Part shown: one piece after another, positions 32,559 to 45,800 of the stretch | Numbering within the stretch: position 1 is the stretch's first letter | How the letters are laid out: the number at the start of each line of letters is the position of its first letter | From: Craspedostauros australis | Taxonomy: Eukaryota > Bacillariophyta > Bacillariophyceae > Mastogloiales > Achnanthaceae | DNA: 53,658 nucleotides | NCBI GenBank assembly: GCA_026770025.1 | Contig: JAMXDE010000090.1 | Span: 1-53,658 of the forward strand | Direction: 5' to 3' | The notes under the pieces: model-generated | Seen by the model: the letters and a program-made list of their open reading frames with translations, nothing else | Told to the model about the DNA's origin: nothing | The model's database searches: none | Made by a program: the position numbers and the translations under genes

Positions 32559-33313
32559 TGTTGGAAATCCGGGGTTAGGTAGTAGATTAATCTGTTATCA
32601 ATCTGTACCAATTTAGAACTGTGAGAACAAACTCCTTGACTCTCCAATTCCAGTTCAGCAGCAAGTGTAATCTGTAGCAGTTCACCATGATCATGCACTT
32701 GTTCATGGTTGCTTTCATCTGCTTCATCAGCTTGCTCTCATGCTCTCTTCTGCAGGTTCATCATGCATCATCGTGCTGATTTGCATCTTCTACATTCGAG
32801 CAGCATCTCTCATAGACGCACAGGTACCTTCAGCATGGGTCTCAGTTTGATCGATCCCACTTGACTTTCGGTTCCTCAGTATTCCACCTGCGCCATCATC
32901 ACATACTCACCGGTCATGTTCAATGCATGTCGCGTCGTCATTCGTGCTCTTGAGCGGATAGGAGCATCGCCTCTGTTTCGCTTTCTCAGAGAAGCGATCC
33001 CTTGTCCGTCGATGCGCGTCGACATGTCTGATACATATCGACAGTTTCGCTCATAGTCTTGGCTCATGTGCGATTACATCCCTAGAGGTTGATCCATAGG
33101 TTCGCCCTCATTACAGCGGTGGTACATGGATAGGCTCCATGGTGGGACATGACTGATGTTGATGTCATTCATGAACAGAGGGTTGATGGGGGACAGGCTG
33201 CAAGGTGGTCCGAGTGTTACCAACAAAGTTGACCTTGTCGAGTTGTGAAGATATTATTGGGAGGTGCGGCAATCATGGGTATCTTGGTAAAAGCGTACCC
33301 CCGATTCCTGACA
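32559..33313 (-). repeat. Copia-1 3' LTR
   Basis: On the element strand it begins TGTCAGGAATCG and ends GGATTTCCAACA. It is preceded on that strand by the purine-rich aatggaaggg (33314-33323), a good polypurine tract for plus-strand priming. It lacks one C near 32971 relative to the 5' LTR and differs at about 33008, 33090 and 33279. Confidence 0.95.
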
Positions 33314-33398
33314 CCCTTCCATTGTCGCATTGACAATATATCGTTCTTGACTCTGCTCTCTCTTACCCTTCATCACCACCATCCCACTCTCCGTTCCA

Positions 33399-36262
33399 TT
33401 AGTCCAATGCTGACCTTGGCTGGATGATATCGCCCTTGTGTCTGTCGTAGATCTCCTTCTTCGTGTTCTTGGTGAACCCGTCTGCGATGTTGTCCTCTGA
33501 ACGTACGAACCGGGCTCTAGCCTCTCTGTTCGCAATCAATTCTCGAATGAAGTGATGTCGTATGTCGATGTGTCTGGTTCGGGCGGATGTGGATGGGTTG
33601 GAAGCGATGAAGATTGCTCCCACGTTGTCAACCATCACGTCTGCTGGTCTGTGCATCTCCAACCCGATGTCTCTCATCAGTTGGGTGAGGAAGCGGATCT
33701 CCTTTCCGGCCTCCGATAGTGCAACGTACTCTGCTTCCGTTGAGCTCAGTGTCACGCTGCGTTGTGCCTTCGATCTCCAGATGATTGGCACTCCTTGTAG
33801 TAGCACGATGTGTCCTCCTACGCTGATGCGGTTGTCCTTGTCGCCAGCGAACTCGCTGTCGGTGTATACAACAATCTTCCATGCATCGTTCTCCAATGGA
33901 TCCGGCTTCACCCTCAGTCCATATTCTCTCGTGTCCGACACGAACTTCATGACCCTTAGCATTTCCTTGTATGCTACGGCTGTTGGTCCATCCAACACCT
34001 TGGTCAGTTCACGTACTGCGTTGGCGATGTCGGGCCGGGAGTGTTTCACCAAGTATAGCAGCATCCCTACTCCACTTCGGTACCTGCTGTGCCGTTCCTT
34101 GTCCACCTTGGGCGAGTCGCTGTCCCTTTGGATGCCCTGCCCTGGTGTCCCTGGTGTACCGTACCGCTGTAGCTTCATCACGTCGTCCTTGAATGTATCG
34201 GTGATGTTCTTGATGATGTGCGGTTGGTTCACCCAGCAGTTCGTATGATCGTGGTTGAATATGATCTTGCAACTGAGATAGTCTTCGAGATCCTCTTCCA
34301 CCTTGATTCCGAACCGCTCTGCCTTGATATCCCTCACTAGCTTCTTCAGTTCCTGCTCCTCTCCAATGCATAAGCAATCGTCAACGTAGGTTCCGATCAG
34401 CAGTAGGCTCCCTTCCTGATTCCGAATCAGAAGGCATGGATCCACAGCGCTCTGTCTAAACCCCAATTTGAGTAGGATATCGACCAGCTTCTTGTTCCAT
34501 TGTCTGGCACTCTGCACGAGTCCATAAATCGTCTTCTTGAGTAGCAGGCATTCGTCGGCTTCATGCTTCATACCCTTGGGGCATCGCATGTAGATCTCCT
34601 CCTCGAGCTCTCCATGTAAGAATGCTGTCTCAAAGTCGATAATGATGCTGTCCAAGTGTAACAACATCTTCATTGTGAGCATAACGCGGTAGGTTGCGTC
34701 GTGTATCACTGGTGCGTGGTGTGCTGAGAAGTCAACTCCTGCAATCTGCGAGTATCCGCATGCGACGAGTCTTGCACGGAACACACCGTTCCTCTTCTCC
34801 TTGAACACCCATTTGGTCTTCACGCATCGCCGATCCTTCGGCATTTGGTTCATCTTGATCTTCTCCCATACTCCTCTTCTGGTCATATCGTTGAACTCCT
34901 TGTTGATGGCTTCCCGCCATTTCGTTCTCTTCTCAGGATCTGCATGATCCCAGCACTCCTCGAATGTGGTTGGGTCTAGCATCATTGCGACATTAGCTTG
35001 CTCGTACCCCTCTTCGAGTGATCGTTGGTCCAATCCTTGGCTCGCAGTGATGAAGTCGTCGAGTCTCATCTTACCATGAGTAGTATCTATCATCATACCT
35101 GCGACGTCTCTGTTGAATGTTGACCAATTCGTGTGGAAATCCTGTCCTGATGTTGCCAATGGTGTGGTAGTCGTTGTTGGAGTAGTCTCATTCTCTCCTT
35201 CATCTGATTCTGACTCTCCACTGGATCCTAGGTCTCGTTCCTCCATTGGAATGGGTGAATTGTTGAACCCTGCGAGAGCCTTCAGCATCCTTGGCATGCC
35301 TCTAACGGGTGTTGCGACTGGGACCTCGTCTTGATCGTATGGTCCCTTCTCGTCGTCCCTTCCGGATTCATCGTCGTTATCATCGTACGAATCGTCATCC
35401 CCTTGGGTGGGGAGCAAGTCATCTTGCCCTTGAGCAGCGTCTTCTGTATCTACATCAATTCCGGCTCCTCTGCTCTGATCTGCGTCGTCGGTCTTCATTC
35501 CCTTGATGGTGTCCTCACGTCGCTCCCAAGTTACTCTATTGTTCGGGGAAGGTATCTCCGATGTAGAGTCGTCATCTTCCAGGTCTATTAATACTGACCT
35601 GTTGGCGTTCGCAATACCCTTGAACTGCCCATATGACTGGTTCATCCATGTCACGTCTCTTGTGATTAGGATTCTTGTTGTAGCTAGATTCATCATCCGG
35701 TACACACCACTAGCATGTGATTGACCGTATCCGACGAACATGGCCGGTTTGGATCTGCTGTCCAGCTTCGCCTTGATTGTTCGTCCTCCGATGTGGACCA
35801 TACCTATTTCGCCGAATGTACGCAGTCCATCTACGTAGGTGGGGATCTGTTCGTTGAATAGGATGCAAGCTGGTTCTCTTGTCTTTGTTCCGATGATGTT
35901 CTCCAATTGCGTGGCTGTGCGAGCTGCTTCTGCCCACAGCTTACTTCGAGAGCTCTTCGGCAGATGTGTCTGGTTTAGCATGGCTCTCACCTTTCCGTAT
36001 AGTACCGCGAATTTTCGCTCCACGCGACCATTTTGTTGGGGAGTGGCCGCGGCGGTGTACTCGAAAGTCGGTCCGAACCCAGCGTTAAGTAGTTGCTTCT
36101 CCGTGGAGTAATTTTCTCCCGCGTTATCACATCTCACATTTTTCACGCTCACTTCCTGATTCGCCTGAAGCCATCGTAATAACCCCACCATCTTGGATCC
36201 GACGTCACTCTTTTCTCTCACAAAGAAACTCCAGCAGTGATCGCTGTAATCGTCGATGACCA
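33399..36262 (-). CDS. pol: Copia-1 Pol, 3' part: integrase, reverse transcriptase, RNase H (interrupted)
   Basis: 954-codon open frame continuing the pol gene beyond the Copia-2 insertion. Integrase Asp (RCDNAGEN, residue 46) and Glu (QQNGRVERK, residue 82) are spaced 35 residues apart, the DD35E pattern. Reverse transcriptase of the RVT_2 type follows: WVFKEKRNG, then YVDD at about residue 624. RNase H carries YTDSEFAGD near 798 and SSTEAEYVAL near 840. The frame stops at 33399, 86 bp before the 3' LTR. All catalytic motifs are present, so the enzyme part appears undamaged apart from the insertion. An ATG at the insertion edge is created by the break and is not the natural start. Confidence 0.92.
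36258..36262. other. Target-site duplication of Copia-2 (left)
   Basis: Sequence gacca, matching 48209-48213 exactly. The 5-bp length is normal for Copia integrases, and the match fixes the element ends at 36263 and 48208. Confidence 0.93.
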
Positions 36263-36790
36263 TAATAGAGCTAAACTAGTAACCACCTTAGCGAGAGAGA
36301 CTACGAATCATCCGACTCGTCAGCACTCCAGTAGATCGAACGGACACTTCGCCGAACCCCACGTTTGGAGACAGATCCAGAACCTTGAAGCGGATCTTCG
36401 GAATTCATGTCAGGGAACCAATGGGGTTCCGATAACCAAGTTTCTGACACTTACCATCGCCAAAACGCCGACGCACGGAACCAAAGCCACAACAACGAGC
36501 ATCATCGCCCATTGTCTCTCACAGAACCCAGACGACGGATCTCGACCCACGGTACTTGGGCTACACAACCCACACGCATTGTCATACAGGACATCACAGG
36601 AGATTCCCCTCAAAGAGAAGAACCATAGCACTAATCTCATAATCCGCACGTTTCTTCACCATCTACCAGTATTCTAAATTGACTACTTGTGGAACAGAAG
36701 ACTCTCGTCCGGATCGCTTGCCAGTCAAGCCTCTGCCTACAGCTAAAGAACAGCCAACCAGACAACAGCCATTACGTTTGGGCTCTATTA
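36263..36790 (+). repeat. Copia-2 5' LTR
   Basis: Begins TAATAGAGC and ends GCTCTATTA, a perfect 9-bp terminal inverted repeat but not the canonical TG...CA. Identical to the 3' LTR except for C at 36759 (A at 48177). The gag-pol ATG lies only 45 bp beyond it. Confidence 0.95.
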
Positions 36791-36835
36791 GATTAACAGT
36801 CGCAAAAGATTGTCAAGCTCTTAGACCTCTGCAAG

Positions 36836-39800
36836 ATGACCGTCACCCAACGCCTCCAAGCCTCCAACCGGCCACCTCCCAAGAGGAGCCCAGGAGACAG
36901 GACCCTTGCCTTCGAGACCGTCCCCGCGGACCCGAAGGACCCAAGCCTCTCTGCCATCCTTGATGGCACGCCAGGCTACCCAACGGCCGGGCCATCTTCG
37001 CTCTCCTTCACAGAGATCGGAGTTGACTTCATCGAGGTCACCTTCCGACACCCCATCATCGTCGATGCATGGAACCGAAAGGAAAGAACCAACGAAACCG
37101 AAGTCGTGCGCCACGTCCACAAGACTACCTGGGACGCGTTCACGGAACTCAAACAGGAGTTTCGGATCAGCATCGAAACCGCCATGATCTTTGATCTCTT
37201 TCCAGCCAAGACCCTCGCGGAAGAGAAGACCATCTCCCAACTGCTGATCACCATCCATGAAGAAGCCACCGACATGAACCCGGCATTAATCATGTTCAAC
37301 CTCAAACACCCGGACGACGTCGCAAGGAACTACGAGACAGGACTCCTCATCTACCACATCGGAGAATGGATCAGATCCATCGAAGTTGAAGAGGAATCCA
37401 CTCTCGAATCCACCCTTGACGCGATGTTCACCGACACGGACACCACTGCCAAAGCCATGGCAGACTTCTGCCGTTCCGAACGATGCGGCAAACGCCATCA
37501 CAACCAAGCCTGGTTGAATGCCATCGGGGAACACAAGAAAGCACTCTCCAACGCATCCGCGACCAGCATCTCATCTGGGTCAGAAGCATCTACCCATAGA
37601 ACCGGACGCGACAACGACAGCCACCAAGGAGGAACCCCATCTGGGCTCTCCCTCATGCTTGGTGGGAACACCCCGCACCGTACTCCACCCAACTTCCCGA
37701 ACGAAACCCAACTCTCCAGTATCGCCAAGCAAGGATCACAAAACACGTCACCAGTGATCATCGACACCCGTGGCACCACTCCGCCCAACGAAGATACCGA
37801 ACCAGGCACCGACTACGACCAACACCCTGGTAACGACGATACCGTAGACGTACCCGGCAACCGCGGCCCCACAGGACGAAACCGACTCTTTCCCAACGTA
37901 GACCCCGCGACGATCGGCGATTACAACCGCAATCCAACAGGCGCTAAGGTAGTAACCTTCGCCCCCGAAACGACCGCCAGAGACCCAGGAGATACCAATG
38001 CACCCCGGATGAACTACCCGGAGAACGACGGAAACCGTCCACCCCACGATCGGAACCCGCATCCCTACCACGGTACTGCGGATACACCAGCCTCACACGG
38101 CGTGGGTAACTATCGAGGCAACAACGGGCACGAACCCGTGAACCGAAACCCTGCCGGCAACCCACCCACGAACCATGGGACAAACCGCCCGCACCGTGAC
38201 AACCATGGACCCCCAATTAACCATGGACACCACGGCGGCAACCCTTATGGGCATTCCCCTACCATGGGAAACCAGTTCCCTCATGGTCCACCGCCTCCGA
38301 TGTACCACGGAACCCACCCAGGAGGATTCCCGCCAATTGGAATCCCTATCCCCATGGGCCATTTTCCCCATGGAGCCGGAGGTTTTCCAATGCCACAAGG
38401 AGCCTTCACCCCCGTTGGACACCCTCACCCAGGGTATCCACCACGACCACCCGCGTATGGGTACTGCCCAACCGATCCCAATGGAGGTTTCGGAAGACAT
38501 GACCCAAGCAACATGGGCCCGAACACCCCACACGGGCAACACGATCCCGGGTATCCACCACGACCACCCGCGTATGGGTACCGCCCAACCGATCCCAATG
38601 GAGGTTCCGGAAGACATAACCCACCCAACATGGGCCCAAACACCTCACACGGGCAACACGATCCCGGGTATACACCACATCATGGACCCACCCGCGGCGA
38701 ACCACCAGTCGTCCAGGCCAAGCTAACGAAGCGACGCCCCATCCCCGACTCCGTCAAATTCACGAGTGATGCGGCATCCTTCCAAGTGGTGAAACACCAA
38801 ATCCATGCCCACCTCCTGGGAAACGACATGGCGTACCTGATCAACGACCAGTTCCGGCACAGATACCATTCCCAAGGAATCCATGCGATCAAGGACCACA
38901 TCGACCCGGTGACAGGTGTGCCTACAACCACCTCGCCAGAACAGGTTGCGAGCGACGTCAGGACCCTATTCGCGGGACTATACTCCGTCTTCGCCGGCGG
39001 CCCAGCACATGGACTCGCCACCAGAGGACTCCTCACCGAGGACGGTATCCTATTCTGGAATGAACTCCTCAATACCTACGATAACGACTGGATCCGAGGT
39101 ATGGAGGTCGACTCTCTGATGAAGAGGGTACACGACTTCAACCCCAGCAGGCAGGACCTGGGATCCTACGTGAAGGAGATCCAGGATATATTCGCGAACG
39201 TGAATTTCCTGGCGACTAACCCGGATCAACAAGTCTCCGACGCGCAACAACGCCGCACGCTCCTTAACCACCTCATTGGTTGCGACGACATCAATGTCCG
39301 CACCATGGTCCGGAGCATCGAGCGAAGCGCGGACATGCAGTCGATGGGTGCCACCTGCATGTACCTCATCTCCGAGTCCGCCAGGGACAATGCGGTAGCC
39401 AACAACCAGCGGGGATCAAGGTCCGGCAAACGCAGGATCTTCAAGGCAACCGCCGAAACCAACCAAGATCAAGATGAATCCAACACCGAGATGGTCATCA
39501 ATGCCATCTCGAAGAAGCTACAGGAGGATCCCACCTTCATCTCACAAGAAGTATTCGATGGACTACCCGAGAAGGTCCGTCGAGTGATCATGAAACTCCG
39601 CAGTTCCCTCCGCTGGGCCCGCCGCAATAACGACCGGAACGGATCCGGATTCACCCGCGTCGAGGGCAAGAAGGAGCAGGAGGAACCCCAACCACCTGCC
39701 AGCGTGAAGCCCCCAGAGAAAGGGGAGGAAACCAAACCACACAAGCAGTATGGAGGTGTCACCCACGCGAACCTGGCCAGGTACACCGCAGGATCCCCCG

Positions 39801-42800
39801 AGGGATCTGATTCCCAGGACGGGAATGGATCGGACCTATCCTCGATTGACGCTTCGGAGCTTGCCAAGTTCCTAGTCGATTATGGAGGACACGAGGGGAA
39901 CGGCAACGACCGACTCGTGAAGATGATCACGATGAGTGACTCATCCGACGCCCCAAGCCCTATCGATCCACCAGAATCCAAACAACGCCAATCAGTACCC
40001 GAACAGCTGATCAACCTGGCGACCTTCTCTCCGCAAACATACGCAGTATGTGACGGAGGCGCACAATGCTGCGTTATCGGGAACAAGGACCGGGTCTGGA
40101 AGATTGACTACATCTACCCGCACCGGACGTACAACATCGTCGGTGCCGTGGCCAGCACGATGAGGAAGAACAACCTCGCGGTGGTAGACGCAAGCATCAA
40201 GGCCAGGACCAAAGAGGGCAACGAAGTGATCCTCCGGATCTACGAGGCCGCTCTGAACGTCGACAGTCGGGTGACGCTGCTCTCCGACCACCAAATTCGC
40301 GCCAGTGGAGCCGTCCTCGATACGGTTTCGTCGGAACACCGGGCATCGTTTTCGACACCAGGCAAAGGCCGACAATGCCTAATGCCTAACGAAGACACGA
40401 CGATCAACCTGGAGATGCGAGACGCGCTGATGACGTTCGACGTCTTCCCCATCATGGAGGACGATGAGGATCTACCCACCTATGACATCACCCCAAAGCA
40501 AGGATGGAACCCTTCAGATCACCAAGGAGGACACGTATGCAACGTGCCCATGGGTTGCTACCTTACCAGGGACCCAATTGGAGGAGACAAGGTTGTCGAC
40601 TGGGATGACCAACCTGATGCACCGCATGACGCTGGAGCAATGGATCCAAGCGCCCACAACGCATCGAAGGATCCCACGGAACCCAGGACACGCCAGGCCA
40701 TAGACGGTATCCCGGATGATCCCATGGAAGGACGAGAACCCATGGACCCCAACGCCCATCACCCAGATGAGCACGCCACAGGAGACCCCAACCGTGTACA
40801 CGAGGAGTACCCCATGGTGGACGCATTCCTTGACACTCTAAGTCTCGAGGAACTCATCGGAATGTCACATGCAATCGACACGGTAACATTCGCGAAATCG
40901 GCTACCGACACTGCCATTTCGATCCAAGGCACCCTTTTCGACATGGTGGACAACCTCTCCGCGGGAGACATTGACCACCTATACAGGGAGCTGGGCATCG
41001 ATCGCGAGGCCAACGCAGTAGGAACGGACCAAATGGGATACACCGAGTCAACCAATGTTCTATCGACAAAGGTATCAGATCCGGATGACGAGGCTGACAG
41101 CGTCATCTCATCCTTGCACTCGGTAGGATCCGAACCGGCGTTCCAGAGAAATCGGGAAACTTTTCGTATCCCCAACGAGATCGGCGTGACCAAGGCAACA
41201 CGTGTCGACACCCTCCGGGGAGACCCGCGAAGCGCACCTGAATACCACGGACACGTCAAGGGCGAGAACCCCGCTGGGATTGACGACCCGGGAAAGGACA
41301 ATCCCGTGGACACCATGGACCGACATCCTGCGGAAGCTATGACCGAGTACAGCCACCAAGGGTTCCCGTTCCGAGCTAAATGGAAGTCCATCGATCTTCA
41401 CAAGATCCGACCGTACCTCGGATACCTGCCCACGCACGTGATCAAACAGACCCTTGCCAGAACCACACAACTCATGCGGGCAGTGATCACCTACCCTATG
41501 CGAAGGCACAAGAAGTCCAGATTCGAGTGGATGCGACGACAACGAATCCGGGAGATCGTGGCGACGGACACCATATTCTCCAACGTCAAGTCCTTTGGAG
41601 ACGGATACTCCATGGCGCAAATCTTCTACGGGACGTCCTCCCACATGATCAACGCATATGGGCTGAAGAAGAAAGAAGGAGTTTTCGTCGCCTTCCAGGA
41701 TTTCATCAGGACAGAGGGAGCACCATGGGCCTTCCACAGCGACAACGCGAAGGAACAGACCGGAGAGAAGGTCCTCAAGCTTCTTAGGGACCTCCACATC
41801 AAATCAAGGCTGACAGAACCGCACAACCAGCAACAGAACCCGGCCGAGCACAACGCCATCCTGTACATGAAGCGATGTGTCACGACGCTCATTGACCGGA
41901 CAGGGGCACCACCAAAAGCATGGTTCCACGCTTTCCGATACATGTGCTACGTGCACAACCATACATCAGACCCGTCCCTACGGTACGCAATCCCATACAC
42001 CGTGCGACACGGAGAGACCGTCGACATCTCTGCGCTTTTGACTTTCCAATTCTACGAGAAGGTCTTGTACCATGACCCCAACGCTACCTTCCCGAATTCG
42101 AAGGAGAAGTCAGGATACTGGCTCGGCGTGGCAGAGTCCCATGGGGATTTCCTCACCTACCACGTGCTGGATGACGAATCTCGACGTGTACTGGTACGAA
42201 GCGTGGTCCGCCCCTTCAGGAAGGGTATAAACAACAACAGGCGTGTCACCTTCGACCAAGACATGGACCCCGAGACAGATAACCCCAGCACACGGACCCC
42301 GCTGGAACTATCTGGTACCCCACAGGGATGGAAGACCAAGATCCCACCGAAAAGAGGGTATGCAGCGACGGCCAAGACGACGCACCCACGGGCATGGGAG
42401 AACAAGACCAACAAACCGACGCGACCCACCGGGATCCCCAATGCAGGGGAGGCAAAGAACACAGGGCCCATCACCCGATCCCAGACGCTGACCAAACGGA
42501 CAGCGCAGGCACCCACGACGGGTGACACCAAGAAGGACAAACCGCAAACGAACCGCGATACGCCAGACAGGGGAGATCCTGACCCAGGGTCTTCGTACCT
42601 TCCGTGTTCGTCGGGACCACCATCATACCAACGCATGGATGACGGCCCCGAAGAAAGGGGAGGGAATAAGAGGACCAAGCAAAACAAACGATCTGTTTTG
42701 TCAACAGGTACCAAGAAAGGCATCCCATGGAAGAACATCGTCCATGGAACGATCAGATCCATAATCCAGACCATCGCAGCGGATCCAGTCACGACAGGCG

Positions 42801-45800
42801 TGAACACCGTGCCACCGCAAAGGGTACCCACCCTAACAAACCATCCAGGGAACCCGAGGCAGAACCCACCAGGGTGCAACACGAATCTCCCATGGGACAC
42901 GACATCCATCTCCTTCGCCTGCAACCTGACGGCAACAGAAGTCAACCAACTCGCATACCTGGCCCAATGTGACCAGTACACCGAAAGAGACAACTTCATC
43001 CTCGATGGAAGGAACCTCAACTGGAAGGCAAAGAGAATCACTCGCCACCACCACGAGACACGAGAGGACGGAACTACCGAAGCAATCCTAGAGATCCTAT
43101 GGATGAATGGAATGCGATCATGGTGCAGGATGGGAGACCTAAGGGCCCAACAGCCGGACATCATCATCGAATACACCGAGCAGAACCGCCTACAGGACCA
43201 GAAAGGATTCGAATGGGTGGAACTCCACAGAGCAAGGAACCAGCACATGCGAACAATGCTAGCCACCAAACTGGCAAACCACCGCCCAGGAAACAAGTAC
43301 AAGTTCGGCACCCTGGTACCCAATAGCCTGAAACACGCCATGGCTATCGACAGGCTCAACGGAAACGGACTCTGGAGCGAAGCTATCAACAAGGAACTGG
43401 ACCAGATCAAACGGTTGGGGACCTTCAGACAACCAAGACCGAATGAAGTACTCGATGGGTACACCAAGATCCCATACCACATCGTCTACGACGTGAAGTT
43501 CGACCTACGTCGAAAGGCAAGATTGGTGGCAAACGGGAACAAGACATCCCCACCAACCGAAGACGTATACTCAGGGGTGGTAGCATCAGACACCATCCGA
43601 ATCGCCTTCGCCATCGCAGCAGCCAACGGACTGAGAGCATACGCCGGCGACGTAGGGAACGCGTTCCTATACGCCGATACCCTCGAGAAATGCTACATCC
43701 GAGCAGGCCCTGAATTTGGTAACCTCGAAGGCAAACCCCTCATCATCCAAAAGGGACTCTACGGCCTGAGGACATCAAGTGCGAGGTTTCACGAACACTT
43801 CGCGGACACCCTCCGAACCATGGGATTCCTACCCTCCAAGGCCGACAATGACATCTACACCCGAGAAGCCGACGACCACCACGAGATGATCACCACATAC
43901 GTGGATGACGTACTGGTCTTCAGTAAGGACCCCATCCCAATCATCGACGACCTCAAGAAACGGTACACCATGAAACAATGCGGTGACCCGGAGTATTACC
44001 TTGGCGGAAACATTGTCGACCTTCCCAAGAACTGGAAGGACAGGGGAGTCAACATCGGACTCTCGGCCCAGACATACATCGGAAACGTCATCAAACGAGT
44101 GGAACAACTAGTAGGGAAGATCATCCCGAAGGCATCCACCCCCATGGTAGAGGCCTGCCATCCAGAAAGCGACACCTTGGACTTTACAAGCGCTGAAGAC
44201 GCCAGGACCTACCGATCAATACTGGGTTGCCTCAATTGGGTCGTGACCCTCGGGAGGCTGGACATCCAATACGCCACGACGACGATGGCACGGTTCGCTA
44301 TGGCACCAAGGGAAGGACATCTCCTGACCATCCAACGTATCATTGGGTACCTCAAAGGTCGAGAAAGGGGAGCCATCCTCTGCGACCCCAACCCAGTGGA
44401 CCACACGAACATCGACACTACCCTCTCAAGCCATTGGAGAGAATTCTACCCTACCAAAGCAGAAGCCACCCCTGTACCAGTACCAACACCAAAAGGGAAG
44501 CCGGTTCAAATCACGTGTTACGTGGACGCCGACCATGGCCATGACCAGGTCACACGGAAATCCATGACGGGTGTGGTACTATTGATCAACAACACCATCG
44601 TTAAGACCATCTGCAAATGGCAGAACACAGTGGAGACATCAACCTACGGATCCGAATTGGTAGCCGCCAGGATAGCTACCGAGGCGGTCACAGGCTTGCG
44701 CTACATGCTGAGAGACCTCGGAGTCCCCATCGACGGACCCGCAATCATGCTCGGAGACAACAAAGCGGTGGTACTCAATACTACGGTTCCATCCTCAACG
44801 CTGAAGAAGAAACACTGCTCATTGGCTTTCCACCAAATCCGGGAATGCATCGCCGCTGGAATCATCGTGTTCGCCCACATTGCGTCAGTTGACAACATCG
44901 CCGACATACTCACCAAGCCTCTTTCCAAAACACCATTCCACCACATCACATCGAGAACGATATTCCGGAACTCAATCCATGAGTCCGGATACCACAGCGA
45001 AACCGTATCACAAGCCATAACAAAGAGCAGGACGACCAGAGCAGACGATGATCCCGACATAATGGCCACGGGAACGCAAGAACCATCACCACCGAAGGAA
45101 GAACACACTATGAGCGTGAACATGGCAAGGTACCAACAGACCTCCATGAAGTACAGCCCGACATCAAAAACCCTTCGGCTAACCAGAACCCAACGAGAAC
45201 CGAACCCCCTCGAAATGGCACAAAGGAAATCACCCAGAACCATCAAGCGCACCAAGAGCACACCGGCCTCGCCCAACCGCCAACAGACGCGAAATTCCAA
45301 TGTCGTGTACGACATGACCGACAACCGTACCACGAATCAAAACCACGAGCCAGCCGGCGCACCAACCGACAAACTCTTGATCCGGCGTGGCGACACACCA
45401 CCATCAGCCCTCACCGACGAATTCAGTACACTCTCGAGTATCAACCCCTCATGTGGAAGCGACGTCCTCTACTACCCAAGAGACATGCTGGAGACAGGGC
45501 CCATCATGCCAAGGAACCAATCACACGTCGCCACAGCGACCAAGTTCCGGAAACCGCCACCTGGAGCCACCATGCCAGCCATCGAAGAAAATAACTGTGA
45601 AACTTCCTTCCACACGGGCCTGACACCTCGGGCTTTCGTCACACCTGAGCACGAAACGTACAGGTGTGACATGTTGATTGCTGACCTCCAAGAAGACCTG
45701 GCACGAAACGCGACCGCACCCTCTATCGCATTTCGCGACATGAACATGCTCTCACCACAAAAACGGAACCGCCACAACCAGGGCCCCGGACACAACCTCT

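Noticed and set aside
36237..36677. 146-codon ORF inside the Copia-2 LTR, repeated at 47601-48095
   Set aside because: It lies within the LTR in both copies and has no recognisable domain. LTRs of this length often hold chance frames.
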